This document shows, piece after piece, positions 26,637-35,557 of a stretch of DNA of 64,000 bases. A program made the position numbers and the translations under genes. This DNA comes from Hydrogenophaga intermedia (GTDB taxonomy: Bacteria; Pseudomonadota; Gammaproteobacteria; Burkholderiales; Burkholderiaceae_C). Location: NCBI RefSeq assembly GCF_023715105.1, contig NZ_JAMBNO010000012.1, forward strand, positions 62,001-126,000, given 5' to 3'. The notes below the pieces were generated by a model, which had not been told where the DNA came from, made no database searches, and worked only from the letters and a program-made list of their open reading frames with translations. Each line of letters begins with the position of its first letter. Position 1 is the stretch's first letter.

Positions 26637-28973
26637 ATGTCTGCGCGCCCCCTCCACAGCACCACGCTCGTCCTGGCCCTTGTGCTCTCGTTGGGCGCGA
26701 CCGCGTCCAACGATGCCTTGGCGTTCGAGCTGCCTTCGCTGGACCGCATCGTCCACTACCAGCCGAAGCTGCCGCTGCAGGTGCTCACCGCCGACGGCGT
26801 TGAAATCGCACAGTTCGGTGCCGAGCGGCGCGAGTACGTGCCGCTCTCACGCATTCCCTTGCAGCTGCAGCAAGCCGTGCTGGCGGTGGAAGATGCACGC
26901 TTTCGCGAACACGCGGGTGTCGACCCCAAGGGCATGGCGCGCGCGCTGGTGGCAGCCGTCACCGGTGGGCGCCGCCAGGGCGCTTCCACCATCACGCAGC
27001 AGCTGGTGCGCACCATGCTGCTCACGCGCGAGTTTTCCGCAGAACGCAAAGCCAAGGAAATCTGGCTCGCGCTCAAGCTGGAGGACCAGCTCTCCAAGGA
27101 CCGCATCCTGGAGATCTACATGAACGAGATCTTCCTGGGCCAGCGCGCCTACGGCTTTGCCGCCGCGGCCAAGACCTACTTCGGCAAACCGCTGGAACAA
27201 CTGTCGCTGGCCGAGAACGCGATGCTCGCAGGCCTGCCGCAGAACCCCTACTACGCCAACCCGGTGGCCAACTTCCAGCGCGCCACGCAACGCCAGCGCG
27301 TGGTGCTGGAGCGCATGCACGCCACGGGCGTGATCTCCGACAAGCAGCTGGCTGCTGCGCGCGCCGAGAAGCTCACGATCCGTACCCCCGGGTTGCGCAG
27401 CGTGCATGCGGCCCACGTGGCCGAGATGGCGCGCCAGGCGGTGGTGGAGCGCTTTGGCGAACAGGCCTATTCCAAGGGCTTGCGCGTGACCACCTCGCTC
27501 GTGGCGGCTGACCAGCGCGCGGCCCACGCGGCGGTGCAACGCGGCGTGCTGGCCTTCGAGCGGCGCGGTGCCTGGCGCGGGCCGGAGGACAACGAATCGC
27601 TGCCCGCGGGCAACGGGCCGGAACTGGAACGCGCTGCGGCCGAAGCGCTGAAGACCCACCGCGATGACGAGGCCCTGCGCGTGGGCATCGTGCTCGACGC
27701 AAACCCGAAAGCCTTGCAGGTGCAACTGGCCACGGGCGAGCGCATCACCGTGCAGGGCGAAGGCCTGCGCTGGGCACAGCGGGGGCTCGGGCCAAAGGCC
27801 AAGGCGCCCTTCAAGATCGCGCGCGGTGCGGTGGTGCGCGTCGTGAGCACGGGCAAGACCAAGGACAGGAAGCGCGATGTGTGGGCCATCTCGCAGTGGC
27901 CCGAGGTGGAGGCGGCGCTCGTGGCCATGGACCCGCAAAGCGGACGCGTGCGCGCGCTGGTGGGCGGTTTCGACTTTGCACGCCAGCCCTTCAACCACGT
28001 CACGCAGAGCTGGCGCCAACCGGGCTCGGCGCTAAAGCCACTGCTGTACTCTGCTGCGCTGGAAGCGCGCGTGATGCCGGCCACGCTGGTGGACGACCTG
28101 CCCTTCACCGCCGCCAACGGCTGGAGCCCGGGCAACAGCGACGGCCAGGCGTTGGGCCCGATCCGTGTGCACGAGGCACTGGCGCGCTCGAGCAACCTGG
28201 TGAGCGTTCGGGTGCTGCAGCACACCGGCACGCCCGCGGCGCGCGCCTGGCTGGGCCGCTTCGGGCTTGACCCGGCGCGCCAGCCCGAGGACCTGACGCT
28301 GGCGCTGGGCACGGGCAGCGTCACACCGATGCAGATGGTGCAGGCCTACGCCATGATCGCCAACGGCGGCTGGCGCGTGCCGCCCGTGGTGATCGAGAAG
28401 ATCACCGACGCGCAAGGCAAAGTGTTGTTCGAGGCACCCGCGCCCGCGCCACTCACCGAGGACACCCGCGCGATTCCCGCGCGCAACGCCTACGTGATGG
28501 CCGGCTTGCTCAACGAGGTGACGCGCAGCGGCACCGCAGCGCGCGCACAGGCACTGCTCAAGCGAAGCGACGTTTACGGCAAGACCGGCACCACCAACGA
28601 CGCGGTGGACGCCTGGTTCGTGGGCTATCAGCCCACGCTGGCCGCGGCCGTGTGGGTGGGCCACGACCAGCCGCGCAGCCTCGGAGGCAGCGAATCGGGC
28701 GGGCGCATCGCGCTGCCGATCTGGGTGGACTACATGGGCGCAGCCCTCAAGGGCCGGCCGGTGGCTGCCCCTGCCGCGCCGCCCGAAGGGCTGGTGCGCG
28801 ACGGCAACGAGTGGCTGTACGCGGAGTGGCGCGACGGCGGTTGGGTCTCGCAGATCTCGGACGCCGGCGGCGTGCAGTACAAGACCACGCTGGGCGCCGA
28901 GATCGGTCGCGCGCTCGAATCCTTCGGCAACTGGCTGCGCAGCGGCACGCCGCCCACGCCACCCAGCGACTGA
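26637..28973 (+). CDS. Class A penicillin-binding protein (PBP1A family)
   Basis: A 778-residue bifunctional peptidoglycan synthase. It has an N-terminal hydrophobic anchor (about 10-30) and the phrase LPSLDRIVHYQPKLPL typical of PBP1A. The GT51 glycosyltransferase carries Glu85 in VEDARFREH and QGASTITQQL. The transpeptidase carries SALK (Ser464, Lys467), SSN (518-520) and KTGT (from 649). It is somewhat shorter than the usual MrcA. It follows the LacI gene by 107 bases and has its own terminator. Confidence 0.92.
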   Translation: MSARPLHSTTLVLALVLSLGATASNDALAFELPSLDRIVHYQPKLPLQVLTADGVEIAQFGAERREYVPLSRIPLQLQQAVLAVEDARFREHAGVDPKGMARALVAAVTGGRRQGASTITQQLVRTMLLTREFSAERKAKEIWLALKLEDQLSKDRILEIYMNEIFLGQRAYGFAAAAKTYFGKPLEQLSLAENAMLAGLPQNPYYANPVANFQRATQRQRVVLERMHATGVISDKQLAAARAEKLTIRTPGLRSVHAAHVAEMARQAVVERFGEQAYSKGLRVTTSLVAADQRAAHAAVQRGVLAFERRGAWRGPEDNESLPAGNGPELERAAAEALKTHRDDEALRVGIVLDANPKALQVQLATGERITVQGEGLRWAQRGLGPKAKAPFKIARGAVVRVVSTGKTKDRKRDVWAISQWPEVEAALVAMDPQSGRVRALVGGFDFARQPFNHVTQSWRQPGSALKPLLYSAALEARVMPATLVDDLPFTAANGWSPGNSDGQALGPIRVHEALARSSNLVSVRVLQHTGTPAARAWLGRFGLDPARQPEDLTLALGTGSVTPMQMVQAYAMIANGGWRVPPVVIEKITDAQGKVLFEAPAPAPLTEDTRAIPARNAYVMAGLLNEVTRSGTAARAQALLKRSDVYGKTGTTNDAVDAWFVGYQPTLAAAVWVGHDQPRSLGGSESGGRIALPIWVDYMGAALKGRPVAAPAAPPEGLVRDGNEWLYAEWRDGGWVSQISDAGGVQYKTTLGAEIGRALESFGNWLRSGTPPTPPSD

Positions 28974-29004
28974 CCGACTGACTGACGGATCAAGCGAACG
29001 GAAG

Positions 29005-29038
29005 AAAACAAGCCGGCCCAAGGCCGGCTTGTTGCTTT
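29005..29038. terminator. Bidirectional intrinsic terminator
   Basis: A perfect 12-bp stem (29007-29018 with 29022-29033) and 3-base loop lies between the convergent PBP and nitronate monooxygenase genes. The minus side continues TTTTCTTC; the plus side has only GCTTTG, so it acts best for the minus-strand transcript. Confidence 0.8.
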
Positions 29039-29060
29039 GTGCAGGGCGTCGTGCCGGTGT

Positions 29061-30041
29061 TCAGGCGGCGCAGATCCGCGCCTTGGCCTCGGCGTACTCG
29101 CGCTTGAAGCGCGCCACCAACTCACCCGCGCCCACGATCTCGCGGATCGCACCGATGCCCTGGCCACAGCCCCAGATGTCGCGCCAGGCCTTGGCGGCGT
29201 TGGCACCTTCCCCGGTGGAGAAGTTCATCTTGCTCGGGTCGCTCTCGGGCAGGTTCTCCGGGTCCATGCCGGCGTTGCGGATGGAGCCCTTGAGGTAGTT
29301 ACCGTGGATGCCGGTGTAGAAGTTGCTGTAGACGATCTCGTCGGAGTTGCTCTCCACGATCATCTGCTTGTAGCCCTCCACCGCGCGCGCTTCGTGCGTG
29401 GCGATGAAGGCAGAACCGATGTAGGCGAGGTCGGCCCCCATCGCCTGCGCGGCCAGGATCGCACCACCGGAGGCAATGGCGCCAGACAACGCCACCGGGC
29501 CGCCGAACCACTCGCGGATCTCCTGGATCATCGCGAACGGGCTCTTGGTGCTGGCGTGGCCGCCCGCGCCCGCGGCCACCGGGATCAGGCCATCGGCGCC
29601 CTTCTCGATCGCCTTGTGCGCGAACACGTTGTTGATGACGTCGTGCATCACGATGCCGCCCCAACCGTGCACGGCCTGATTCACGTCCTCGCGCGCGCCC
29701 AGGCTGGTGATGATGATCGGCACCTTGTACTTGGCGCACAGCTGCATGTCGTGCTCGAGCCGGTCGTTGCTCTTGTGAACGATCTGGTTGATGGCGAACG
29801 GCGCGGCCGGGTTGTCCGGGTTGGCCTTGTCGTGCGCCGCCAGCGCCTCGGTGATCTCGGCCAGCCACTCATCCAGCTGCGAAGCCGGGCGCGCGTTGAG
29901 CGCCGGCATGGAGCCCACCACGCCGGCTTTGCACTGCGCGATGACGAGCTTGGGGTTGCTGATGATGAACAGCGGCGAGCCGATCACCGGGAACTTGAGG
30001 TTCTTGAGAACCGGGGGCAGGTAGCGCTCGGGTGCGGGCAT
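29061..30041 (-). CDS. Nitronate monooxygenase (2-nitropropane dioxygenase family)
   Basis: A 326-residue FMN-dependent TIM-barrel enzyme. The N terminus LKFPVIGSPLFIISNPKL, the phosphate-binding GGHASTKSPFAMIQEI, and the GGPVALSGAIASGGAILAAQAMGADLAYIGSAF loops are characteristic of the family. It acts on nitronates with oxygen, though many members' true substrates are unknown. It is the last gene downstream of the acyl-CoA dehydrogenase, 31 bases away, a common association in these bacteria. Confidence 0.88.
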   Translation of the reverse strand: MPAPERYLPPVLKNLKFPVIGSPLFIISNPKLVIAQCKAGVVGSMPALNARPASQLDEWLAEITEALAAHDKANPDNPAAPFAINQIVHKSNDRLEHDMQLCAKYKVPIIITSLGAREDVNQAVHGWGGIVMHDVINNVFAHKAIEKGADGLIPVAAGAGGHASTKSPFAMIQEIREWFGGPVALSGAIASGGAILAAQAMGADLAYIGSAFIATHEARAVEGYKQMIVESNSDEIVYSNFYTGIHGNYLKGSIRNAGMDPENLPESDPSKMNFSTGEGANAAKAWRDIWGCGQGIGAIREIVGAGELVARFKREYAEAKARICAA

Positions 30042-30072
30042 GTTGTCTCCGTGTGGAAAGGGCGGTTCGCGG

Positions 30073-31860
30073 TCAGAACGCTTCGAGGGCCATCGCGGTC
30101 ACGCCCTCGGCGCCTTCAACGATGGAGGCCGCCACGCCCGGGGCGCGGCCGAGGATGTGGTCGGCATAGAAGCGCGCGGTGGTGATCTTCGCGTCCATGA
30201 AGGCCTTGTCCTGTCCCTTGGCCGACAGGCCTTCGGCCACCAGCAGCGCACGCCCCAGTTGCCAACCCGCCATGAGGTTGCCCGCGAGCATGAGGTAGGG
30301 CACGCTGCCCGCGAAGGCCGCGTTGGGGTTGGCCTTGGTGTTGGCCACGATGAAGTCCACCGCCTGCTCGAAGGCCTCGCGGGCGGCCGTGAGGCGCTTG
30401 GCCACCGCCTTGGCATTGGTGCCGCCTTTGGCCAGCTCGGCTTCGGTGGCGCGAATCTGCGCCGCAATGGCTTTGGCCACGGTGCCACCGTCGCGCGCGG
30501 TCTTTCGGCCCACCAGATCGTTTGCCTGGATCGCCGTCGTGCCTTCGTAGATGGTGAGGATCTTGGCGTCGCGGTAGTGCTGGGCGGCGCCGGTTTCCTC
30601 GATGAAGCCCATGCCCCCGTGCACCTGCACGCCCAGACTGGTGACTTCCAGGCTCATCTCGGTGCTGTAGCCCTTCACCAGCGGCACCAGGAATTCATAG
30701 AAGGCCTGGTTCTGCTTGCGCACCTCGGCGTCGGGATGGTGGTGGGCCGCGTCGTACGCGGCCGCGGCCACGCTGGCCATGGCGCGGCAGCCCTCGGTGG
30801 CGGCGCGCATGGTCATGAGCATGCGCTTGACGTCGGGGTGGTGGATGATGGGCGCGGCGGTGTTCATGGAACCGTCCACCGGGCGGCTCTGCACCCGGTC
30901 GCGCGCGTATTGCACGGCCTGCTGGTAGGCCCGCTCGCTGATGGCGATGCCTTGCACGCCCACGGCGTAGCGGGCCGCGTTCATCATGATGAACATGTAC
31001 TCCAGGCCGCGGTTTTCCTGGCCGACCAGGGTGCCAATGGCACCACCGTGATCGCCATACTGCAGCACCGCCGTGGGGCTGGCCTTGATGCCCAGCTTGT
31101 GCTCCACGCTCACGCAGTGCACGTCGTTGCGCGCACCCAGCGAGCCGTCCTTGTTCACCATGAACTTGGGCACCACGAACAGGCTGATGCCCTTCACACC
31201 TTCGGGCGCACCGACCACGCGCGCAAGCACCAGATGGACGATGTTGTCGGCCATGTCGTGCTCACCGTAGGTGATGTAGATCTTGGTGCCGAAGATCTTG
31301 TAGGTGCCGTCGGGCTGCGGCTCGGCGCGCGTGCGCACCGCTGCGAGGTCGGAGCCGGCTTGCGGCTCGGTGAGGTTCATGGTGCCGGTCCACTCGCCGC
31401 TCACCAGCTTGTGCAGGTAGATCGCCTTCTGCTCGTCGCTGCCCGCGGTGAGCAGGGCCTCGATGGCGCCGTCGGTGAGCAACGGGCACAGCGCAAAGCT
31501 CAGGTTGGCGCTGTTGAGCATTTCGCCGCAGGCCGCGCCGATGGTCTTGGGCAGGCCCTGGCCACCGAAGTCCACCGGGTGCTGCAAGCCCTGCCAGCCG
31601 CCCTCGGCGTACTGGCGGTAAGCGTCCTTGAAACCCGGCGTGGTGGTGACCACACCGTCCTTCACGAACGATGGCTTGAGATCGCCTTCGCGGTTGAGCG
31701 GCGCCACCACGCCCTCATTGAGCTTGGCGCATTCCTCGAGCACGGCCTGCGCCGTTTCCAGGCCGGCGTCTTCAAAGCCGGGCATCTGGGCCACCTGGTC
31801 GATGCGCGCCAGGTGCTCGATGTTGAACAGCATGTCCTTGATGGGGGCGGTGTAACTCAT
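30073..31860 (-). CDS. Acyl-CoA dehydrogenase (DmdC-like, long form)
   Basis: A 595-residue flavoprotein dehydrogenase of the long subfamily with an N-terminal extension (DmdC/methylthiopropanoyl-CoA dehydrogenase type) and a C-terminal extra domain. FAD/acyl motifs are SGEWTGTMNLTEPQAGSDLAAVRTRA and YGEHDMADNIVHLVLAR; the catalytic region is QVHGGMGFIEETGAAQHYRDAKILTIYEGTTAIQ. The acyl substrate is not clear. Electrons pass to EtfAB, encoded immediately upstream in the same direction, though a strong terminator separates them. Confidence 0.9.
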   Translation of the reverse strand: MSYTAPIKDMLFNIEHLARIDQVAQMPGFEDAGLETAQAVLEECAKLNEGVVAPLNREGDLKPSFVKDGVVTTTPGFKDAYRQYAEGGWQGLQHPVDFGGQGLPKTIGAACGEMLNSANLSFALCPLLTDGAIEALLTAGSDEQKAIYLHKLVSGEWTGTMNLTEPQAGSDLAAVRTRAEPQPDGTYKIFGTKIYITYGEHDMADNIVHLVLARVVGAPEGVKGISLFVVPKFMVNKDGSLGARNDVHCVSVEHKLGIKASPTAVLQYGDHGGAIGTLVGQENRGLEYMFIMMNAARYAVGVQGIAISERAYQQAVQYARDRVQSRPVDGSMNTAAPIIHHPDVKRMLMTMRAATEGCRAMASVAAAAYDAAHHHPDAEVRKQNQAFYEFLVPLVKGYSTEMSLEVTSLGVQVHGGMGFIEETGAAQHYRDAKILTIYEGTTAIQANDLVGRKTARDGGTVAKAIAAQIRATEAELAKGGTNAKAVAKRLTAAREAFEQAVDFIVANTKANPNAAFAGSVPYLMLAGNLMAGWQLGRALLVAEGLSAKGQDKAFMDAKITTARFYADHILGRAPGVAASIVEGAEGVTAMALEAF

Positions 31861-31892
31861 GACGAGATGTCTCCGGGAATGCGCAAAAGCCG

Positions 31893-31917
31893 AAAAAAAG
31901 GCATCGCAAGCGATGCC
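31893..31917 (-). terminator. Intrinsic terminator after etfA
   Basis: GGCATCGC (31900-31907) pairs with GCGATGCC (31910-31917); on the minus strand seven T residues follow. It lies between the etfA stop and the acyl-CoA dehydrogenase start, so at least part of the etfBA transcript ends here. Confidence 0.85.
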
Positions 31918-31938
31918 CTTGGGAACGGGGTCGCTGGT

Positions 31939-32871
31939 TCAGAGCGCCTTGACGAGGGCCGGCACGGCCTCGAACAGATCGGCCTCCAGCCCGTAGTCAG
32001 CCACGCTGAAGATCGGGGCCTCGGGGTCCTTGTTGATCGCCACGATCACCTTGGAGTCCTTCATGCCCGCCAGGTGCTGGATGGCGCCCGAGATGCCCGC
32101 GGCGATGTAGAGCTGCGGCGCGACGATCTTGCCGGTCTGGCCGACCTGCAGGTCGTTGGGTGCGTAGCCCGCGTCCACCGCGGCGCGGCTGGCGCCGATG
32201 GCAGCACCCAGCTTGTCCGCCAGCGGCGTGATGACCTCGTTGAACTTCTCGCTGCTGCCGAGTGCGCGGCCACCGCTGACGATGATCTTGGCCGCGGTGA
32301 GCTCGGGGCGGTCGCTCTTGGCGATCTCGCTGCCCAGGAAGCGGCTCTTGCCGGAATCGGCCACGGCGCTGGCGCTCTCCACCGCGGCGCTGCCGCCGCT
32401 GGCCGCCGCCGGGTCGAAGCCGGTGGTGCGCACGGTGATGACCTTGATCTTGTCGGTGCTCTGCACGGTGGCGATGGCGTTGCCGGCGTAGATCGGGCGC
32501 TCGAAGGTGTCGGCGCTGATGACTTTGGTGGCGTCGCTGATCTGCGCCACGTCGAGCAGCGCGGCCACGCGCGGGGCCACGTTCTTGCCCGCCGCGGTGG
32601 CCGGGAACAGGATGTGGCTGTAGCTGGCGGCGAGCGCCACCACCTGCGCGGCCACGTTCTCGGCCAGGCCGTGGTCCAGGCCGGCGGCGTCGGCGTGGAT
32701 GACCTTGCTCACACCGGCGATCTGCGCGGCGGCTTGCGCAGCGCCCGCGGCGTTGTGGCCGGCGATCAGCACATGCACGTCGCCCCCGCAGGCAGCGGCG
32801 GCGGTGACGGTGTTGAGGGTGGCGCCCTTGATGGACGCGTTGTCGTGTTCGGCAATGACGAATGCGGTCAT
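31939..32871 (-). CDS. etfA: Electron transfer flavoprotein alpha subunit
   Basis: A 310-residue FAD-binding subunit that hands electrons from acyl-CoA dehydrogenases to ETF-ubiquinone oxidoreductase. The C-terminal FAD domain has [59 protein letters not shown] and [17 protein letters not shown], all diagnostic. It starts three bases after the etfB stop, so the two are translated together. Confidence 0.97.
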   Translation of the reverse strand: MTAFVIAEHDNASIKGATLNTVTAAAACGGDVHVLIAGHNAAGAAQAAAQIAGVSKVIHADAAGLDHGLAENVAAQVVALAASYSHILFPATAAGKNVAPRVAALLDVAQISDATKVISADTFERPIYAGNAIATVQSTDKIKVITVRTTGFDPAAASGGSAAVESASAVADSGKSRFLGSEIAKSDRPELTAAKIIVSGGRALGSSEKFNEVITPLADKLGAAIGASRAAVDAGYAPNDLQVGQTGKIVAPQLYIAAGISGAIQHLAGMKDSKVIVAINKDPEAPIFSVADYGLEADLFEAVPALVKAL

Positions 32872-32873
32872 GT

Positions 32874-33623
32874 TCAGATCACCTTGGCTTCGTTCTTGAG
32901 TTTCTCGACCAGGGCGGCCACGTCGGCCACCTTCACGCCGGCGCCGCGCTTGGGCGGCTCGCTGACCTTCAGCGTCTTGATGCGCGGGGCGACATCCACA
33001 CCGAGGTCTTCGGGCTTGACGGTCTCCAGCGGCTTCTTTTTGGCCTTCATGATGTTGGGCAGCGTCACGTAACGCGGCTCGTTCAGGCGCAGGTCGGTGG
33101 TGATGACCGCGGGCATGGCGACCGAGAGGGTTTCCAGGCCGCCGTCGACCTCACGCGTGACCTTCGCGTTGCCGCCGTCGATCTCGACCTTGGAGGCGAA
33201 GGTGGCCTGCGGCAGGCCGGCCAGCGCAGCCAGCATCTGGCCGGTCTGGTTGCAGTCGTCGTCGATCGCCTGCTTGCCCAGGATCACGAGGCCGGGTTGC
33301 TCCTTGTCCACCAGGGCCTTGAGCAGCTTGGCCACGGCCAGCGGCTGCAGCTCTTCGTTCGTCTCGACCAGGATGGCGCGGTCGGCGCCGATGGCCATGG
33401 CCGTGCGCAGCGTTTCCTGGCACTGGGCGACGCCGCAGGAGACAGCGATCACTTCCGTGGCCGCGCCTTTTTCCTTCAGGCGCACCGCCTCTTCCACCGC
33501 GATCTCGTCGAACGGGTTCATGGACATCTTCACGTTGGCGATGTCCACACCCGTGCCGTCGCTTTTGACGCGAACTTTCACGTTGTAGTCGACCACGCGT
33601 TTGACGGGGACGAGAACCTTCAT
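32874..33623 (-). CDS. etfB: Electron transfer flavoprotein beta subunit
   Basis: A 249-residue AMP-binding subunit of the electron transfer flavoprotein. Signatures are [14 protein letters not shown] at the start, [18 protein letters not shown] and [32 protein letters not shown]. The open frame continues upstream to 33878, but homology begins at 33623, where GGAG-like bases precede the ATG. It is the first gene of etfBA, with promoter and operator candidates upstream. Confidence 0.97.
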   Translation of the reverse strand: MKVLVPVKRVVDYNVKVRVKSDGTGVDIANVKMSMNPFDEIAVEEAVRLKEKGAATEVIAVSCGVAQCQETLRTAMAIGADRAILVETNEELQPLAVAKLLKALVDKEQPGLVILGKQAIDDDCNQTGQMLAALAGLPQATFASKVEIDGGNAKVTREVDGGLETLSVAMPAVITTDLRLNEPRYVTLPNIMKAKKKPLETVKPEDLGVDVAPRIKTLKVSEPPKRGAGVKVADVAALVEKLKNEAKVI

Positions 33624-33659
33624 GCTGGCTTGCTCCTGTGATGGTTGATGCGGTCGCGC

Positions 33660-33679
33660 AGTTGACGTGCACGTCAACT
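33660..33679. promoter_or_regulatory. Palindromic operator candidate upstream of etfB
   Basis: The core GTTGACGTGCACGTCAAC (33661-33678) is a perfect palindrome, extended one base pair on each side. It lies about 40 bases before the etfB start, downstream of the predicted promoter. TetR- and MerR-type regulators of fatty-acid or branched-chain acyl-CoA degradation bind sites of this size; which one acts here cannot be told. Confidence 0.6.
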
Positions 33680-33747
33680 CGGCATTGTAGGGGGCGGGGC
33701 GGAGCCGCTGGCCGCAGCGAATAAAACGAACGATCGTGCTTTTTTCG

Positions 33748-33775
33748 ATTATATCGATCCCGCACGGATCGCCAA
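33748..33775 (-). promoter_or_regulatory. Sigma-70 promoter of etfBA
   Basis: On the minus strand TTGGCG (33775-33770) and a perfect TATAAT (33753-33748) are spaced by 16 bases. Transcription would start near 33741, giving a leader of about 118 bases that includes ACGATCGT (33730-33737) and the 20-bp palindrome. Confidence 0.5.
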
Positions 33776-33820
33776 CGCGAATCCCCTGCCAGCGGTCGGA
33801 TGTCGCCGCACCGACATTTC

Positions 33821-33836
33821 CCGACCGACAGGTCGG
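33821..33836. promoter_or_regulatory. Inverted repeat upstream of the second TRAP operon
   Basis: CCGACC and GGTCGG are separated by GACA, a form often seen for TetR-type operators. It lies about 120 bases before the dctP start. No partner regulator gene is adjacent. Confidence 0.35.
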
Positions 33837-33958
33837 CGAACCCGGGTAAGTCTGGAGGCCGACCACAGACCCCTTCACCTATAGTGAGTCAGCACCACTT
33901 GCTTATGTTGAGTAACCAACCGGTGCCCCACCTCCACCGCCCTTCCCGGAGCCCGCGC

Positions 33959-34969
33959 ATGAAGTTCTCGTTCCTCCTGGCCACCAGCGCCGCCGCCCTG
34001 TTGGCCGCCGCACCGGCCGCCGCCCAGACCGTGTTCTCTGTTTCCTCCTGGGTGGGCCCCACCCACACCCTCAGCGTGGCCCAGAAAGGCTGGTGCGATG
34101 CACTCGAGAAGGAAAGCGCCGGGCGCATGAAGTGCAACATCCTGCCCAAGGCCGTGGCCGCCGCGCCGGGAACCTTCGACGCAGTGCGCGACGGGCTGGC
34201 CGATATCTCCTACACGGTGGATGGCTACACCCCCGGGCGCTTCATCAACACCCAGGTGGCCGAGTTCCCCTTCCTGGGCGACAGCGCCGTGCCGACCTCG
34301 GTCGCCTATCAGCGCATCTACGACAAGCACTTCGCCCCGCTGGGCGAGCACCGCGGTGTGAAGGTGCTGGCGGTGTTCACGCACGGCCCCGGCATCATCT
34401 TCAACAGCAAGCAACCGGTGAAGACGGTGGACGACGCCACCAAACTCAAGTTCCGCATCGGTGGCGGCAACATCAACGAGCTTTCCAAGCTCATGGGCTT
34501 CAACACCACGCTCAAGCCCGCGCCCGAATCGTTCGAGTTGCTTTCCACCGGCGTGATGGACGGCACTTTCTTCCCCGACGAGTCCATCGCCTCTTTCAAG
34601 CTGAGCATGATCAAGCACGCCACCATTTTCCCCGGTGGCCTGTACAACACCAGCTTCGTGTTCATGATGAACCCGGCCAAGTACAACGCCCTGTCGGCGC
34701 AGGACAAGGCTGTGGTCGACAAGCTCTCGGGTGAGTACGCTGCGCGCCTGTTCGGCGAGGGCTGGGACAGGGTGGACGCAGCCAGCCGCGAACTGCAGAA
34801 GACGCAGGGTGTGCAGCGAGTGCAGGCCGACGAATCTTTCGTGAAGGCCGTGGCGGCCAAGCAGGCCGAGCTGGAAGACAAGTGGGCCGCAGCCGCCGCT
34901 GCCAAGGGCCTGAAGGACCCGAAGGCGGTGCTGGCGGAGTTCCGCGCCGAGATCAAGAAGGTCAAGTAA
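33959..34969 (+). CDS. TRAP transporter substrate-binding protein DctP (second system)
   Basis: A 336-residue periplasmic receptor, signal peptide ending APAAAQ (about 1-22). It belongs to the DctP family but is distant from the one at 21931 (VFSVSSWVGPTHTLSVAQKGWCDALEKESAGRMKCNI, LKFRIGGGNINELSKLMGFNTTLKPAPESFELLSTGVMDG). The longer open frame to 33800 was rejected because the signal peptide begins at 33959 with GGAG upstream. The ligand is unknown. A strong terminator separates it from the permease genes. Confidence 0.88.
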   Translation: MKFSFLLATSAAALLAAAPAAAQTVFSVSSWVGPTHTLSVAQKGWCDALEKESAGRMKCNILPKAVAAAPGTFDAVRDGLADISYTVDGYTPGRFINTQVAEFPFLGDSAVPTSVAYQRIYDKHFAPLGEHRGVKVLAVFTHGPGIIFNSKQPVKTVDDATKLKFRIGGGNINELSKLMGFNTTLKPAPESFELLSTGVMDGTFFPDESIASFKLSMIKHATIFPGGLYNTSFVFMMNPAKYNALSAQDKAVVDKLSGEYAARLFGEGWDRVDAASRELQKTQGVQRVQADESFVKAVAAKQAELEDKWAAAAAAKGLKDPKAVLAEFRAEIKKVK

Positions 34970-34992
34970 CCGCGGCCCTCACAGCGCCGCCG

Positions 34993-35033
34993 CCGGCGGG
35001 CAGTCGCCAACCCGACTGCCCGCCGGTTTTTTT
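34993..35033 (+). terminator. Strong terminator between TRAP receptor and permease genes
   Basis: A perfect 14-bp GC-rich stem (34993-35006 with 35013-35026) and six-base loop is followed by seven T residues. It sits inside the dctP-dctQ-dctM operon, so it probably lets most transcripts end after the receptor gene and only some read into the permease genes. Confidence 0.9.
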
Positions 35034-35047
35034 GCACCCGCCCTGCC

Positions 35048-35557
35048 ATGCTCACCTTTCTGGACCGCGCGCTGCGCTGGTCGACCGGCCTGATGGCCGC
35101 AATGGCCTTGTTCACCATCATGTGGCTCACGCTCGTCGACGTGACGGGGCGCAAGTTCTTCAACCACTCTGTGCCTGGCGGGCTGGAGATCACCGAGGTG
35201 CTCATGGTGGTGGTGATCTTCGGCGGGCTGCCCCTGGTGAGCTGGCGTGGCGAGCATGTGGTCTTCGACTCGCTCGATCCGTTCGTGCCCGACTGGCTGC
35301 ACCGCATCCAGCAACGCCTGGTTCACCTGGTGTGCGCCGCGGTGTTCGGCTTCATGGCCTATCTGATGCTGTTGCGAGCCGACCGGTTTGCCGAGTACGG
35401 TGACATCACGGTCTACCTGCAACTGCCGCTCACGCCGGTGGCCTGGATGATGGCTGCCTTTCTGTTCGTGACCGCGTTCGTGCACCTGGTGTTCGTATTC
35501 GTGCGGCCGCCCGAGCCCCGCTTTCACGGCGCTGCCGGGGAAGGGAGCGGCACATGA
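35048..35557 (+). CDS. TRAP transporter small permease subunit DctQ (second system)
   Basis: A 169-residue four-helix membrane protein. The DctQ pattern MWLTLVDVTGRKFFNHSVPGGLEITEVLMVVVIFGGLPLVSW is present near residues 25-65. It overlaps dctM by four bases. Its start lies 14 bases after the terminator T run, so expression depends on read-through or a hidden promoter. Confidence 0.87.
   Translation: MLTFLDRALRWSTGLMAAMALFTIMWLTLVDVTGRKFFNHSVPGGLEITEVLMVVVIFGGLPLVSWRGEHVVFDSLDPFVPDWLHRIQQRLVHLVCAAVFGFMAYLMLLRADRFAEYGDITVYLQLPLTPVAWMMAAFLFVTAFVHLVFVFVRPPEPRFHGAAGEGSGT

Larger units (their letters stand above)
33624..33958. other. Gene-free control region between etfB and the second TRAP operon
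   Basis: These 335 bases separate divergent genes and contain no supported coding sequence. They hold the etfBA promoter and the palindromes at 33660-33679 and 33821-33836. The local AT-rich patch at 33717-33760 is typical of promoters. A plus-strand -10-like TATAGT lies at 33880-33885, without a clear -35. Confidence 0.7.

Noticed and set aside
30040..33072. A continuous plus-strand open frame of about 1010 codons
   Set aside because: It lies opposite nmo, the acyl-CoA dehydrogenase and etfAB, has no recognisable motif and is explained by high GC content in a shadow frame.
33878..33890. CCTATAGTGAGTC, whose reverse complement matches the 3' part of a T7 phage promoter
   Set aside because: The upstream part of the T7 consensus is not present, and no phage gene is near. 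On the plus strand TATAGT is more simply a bacterial -10 element.
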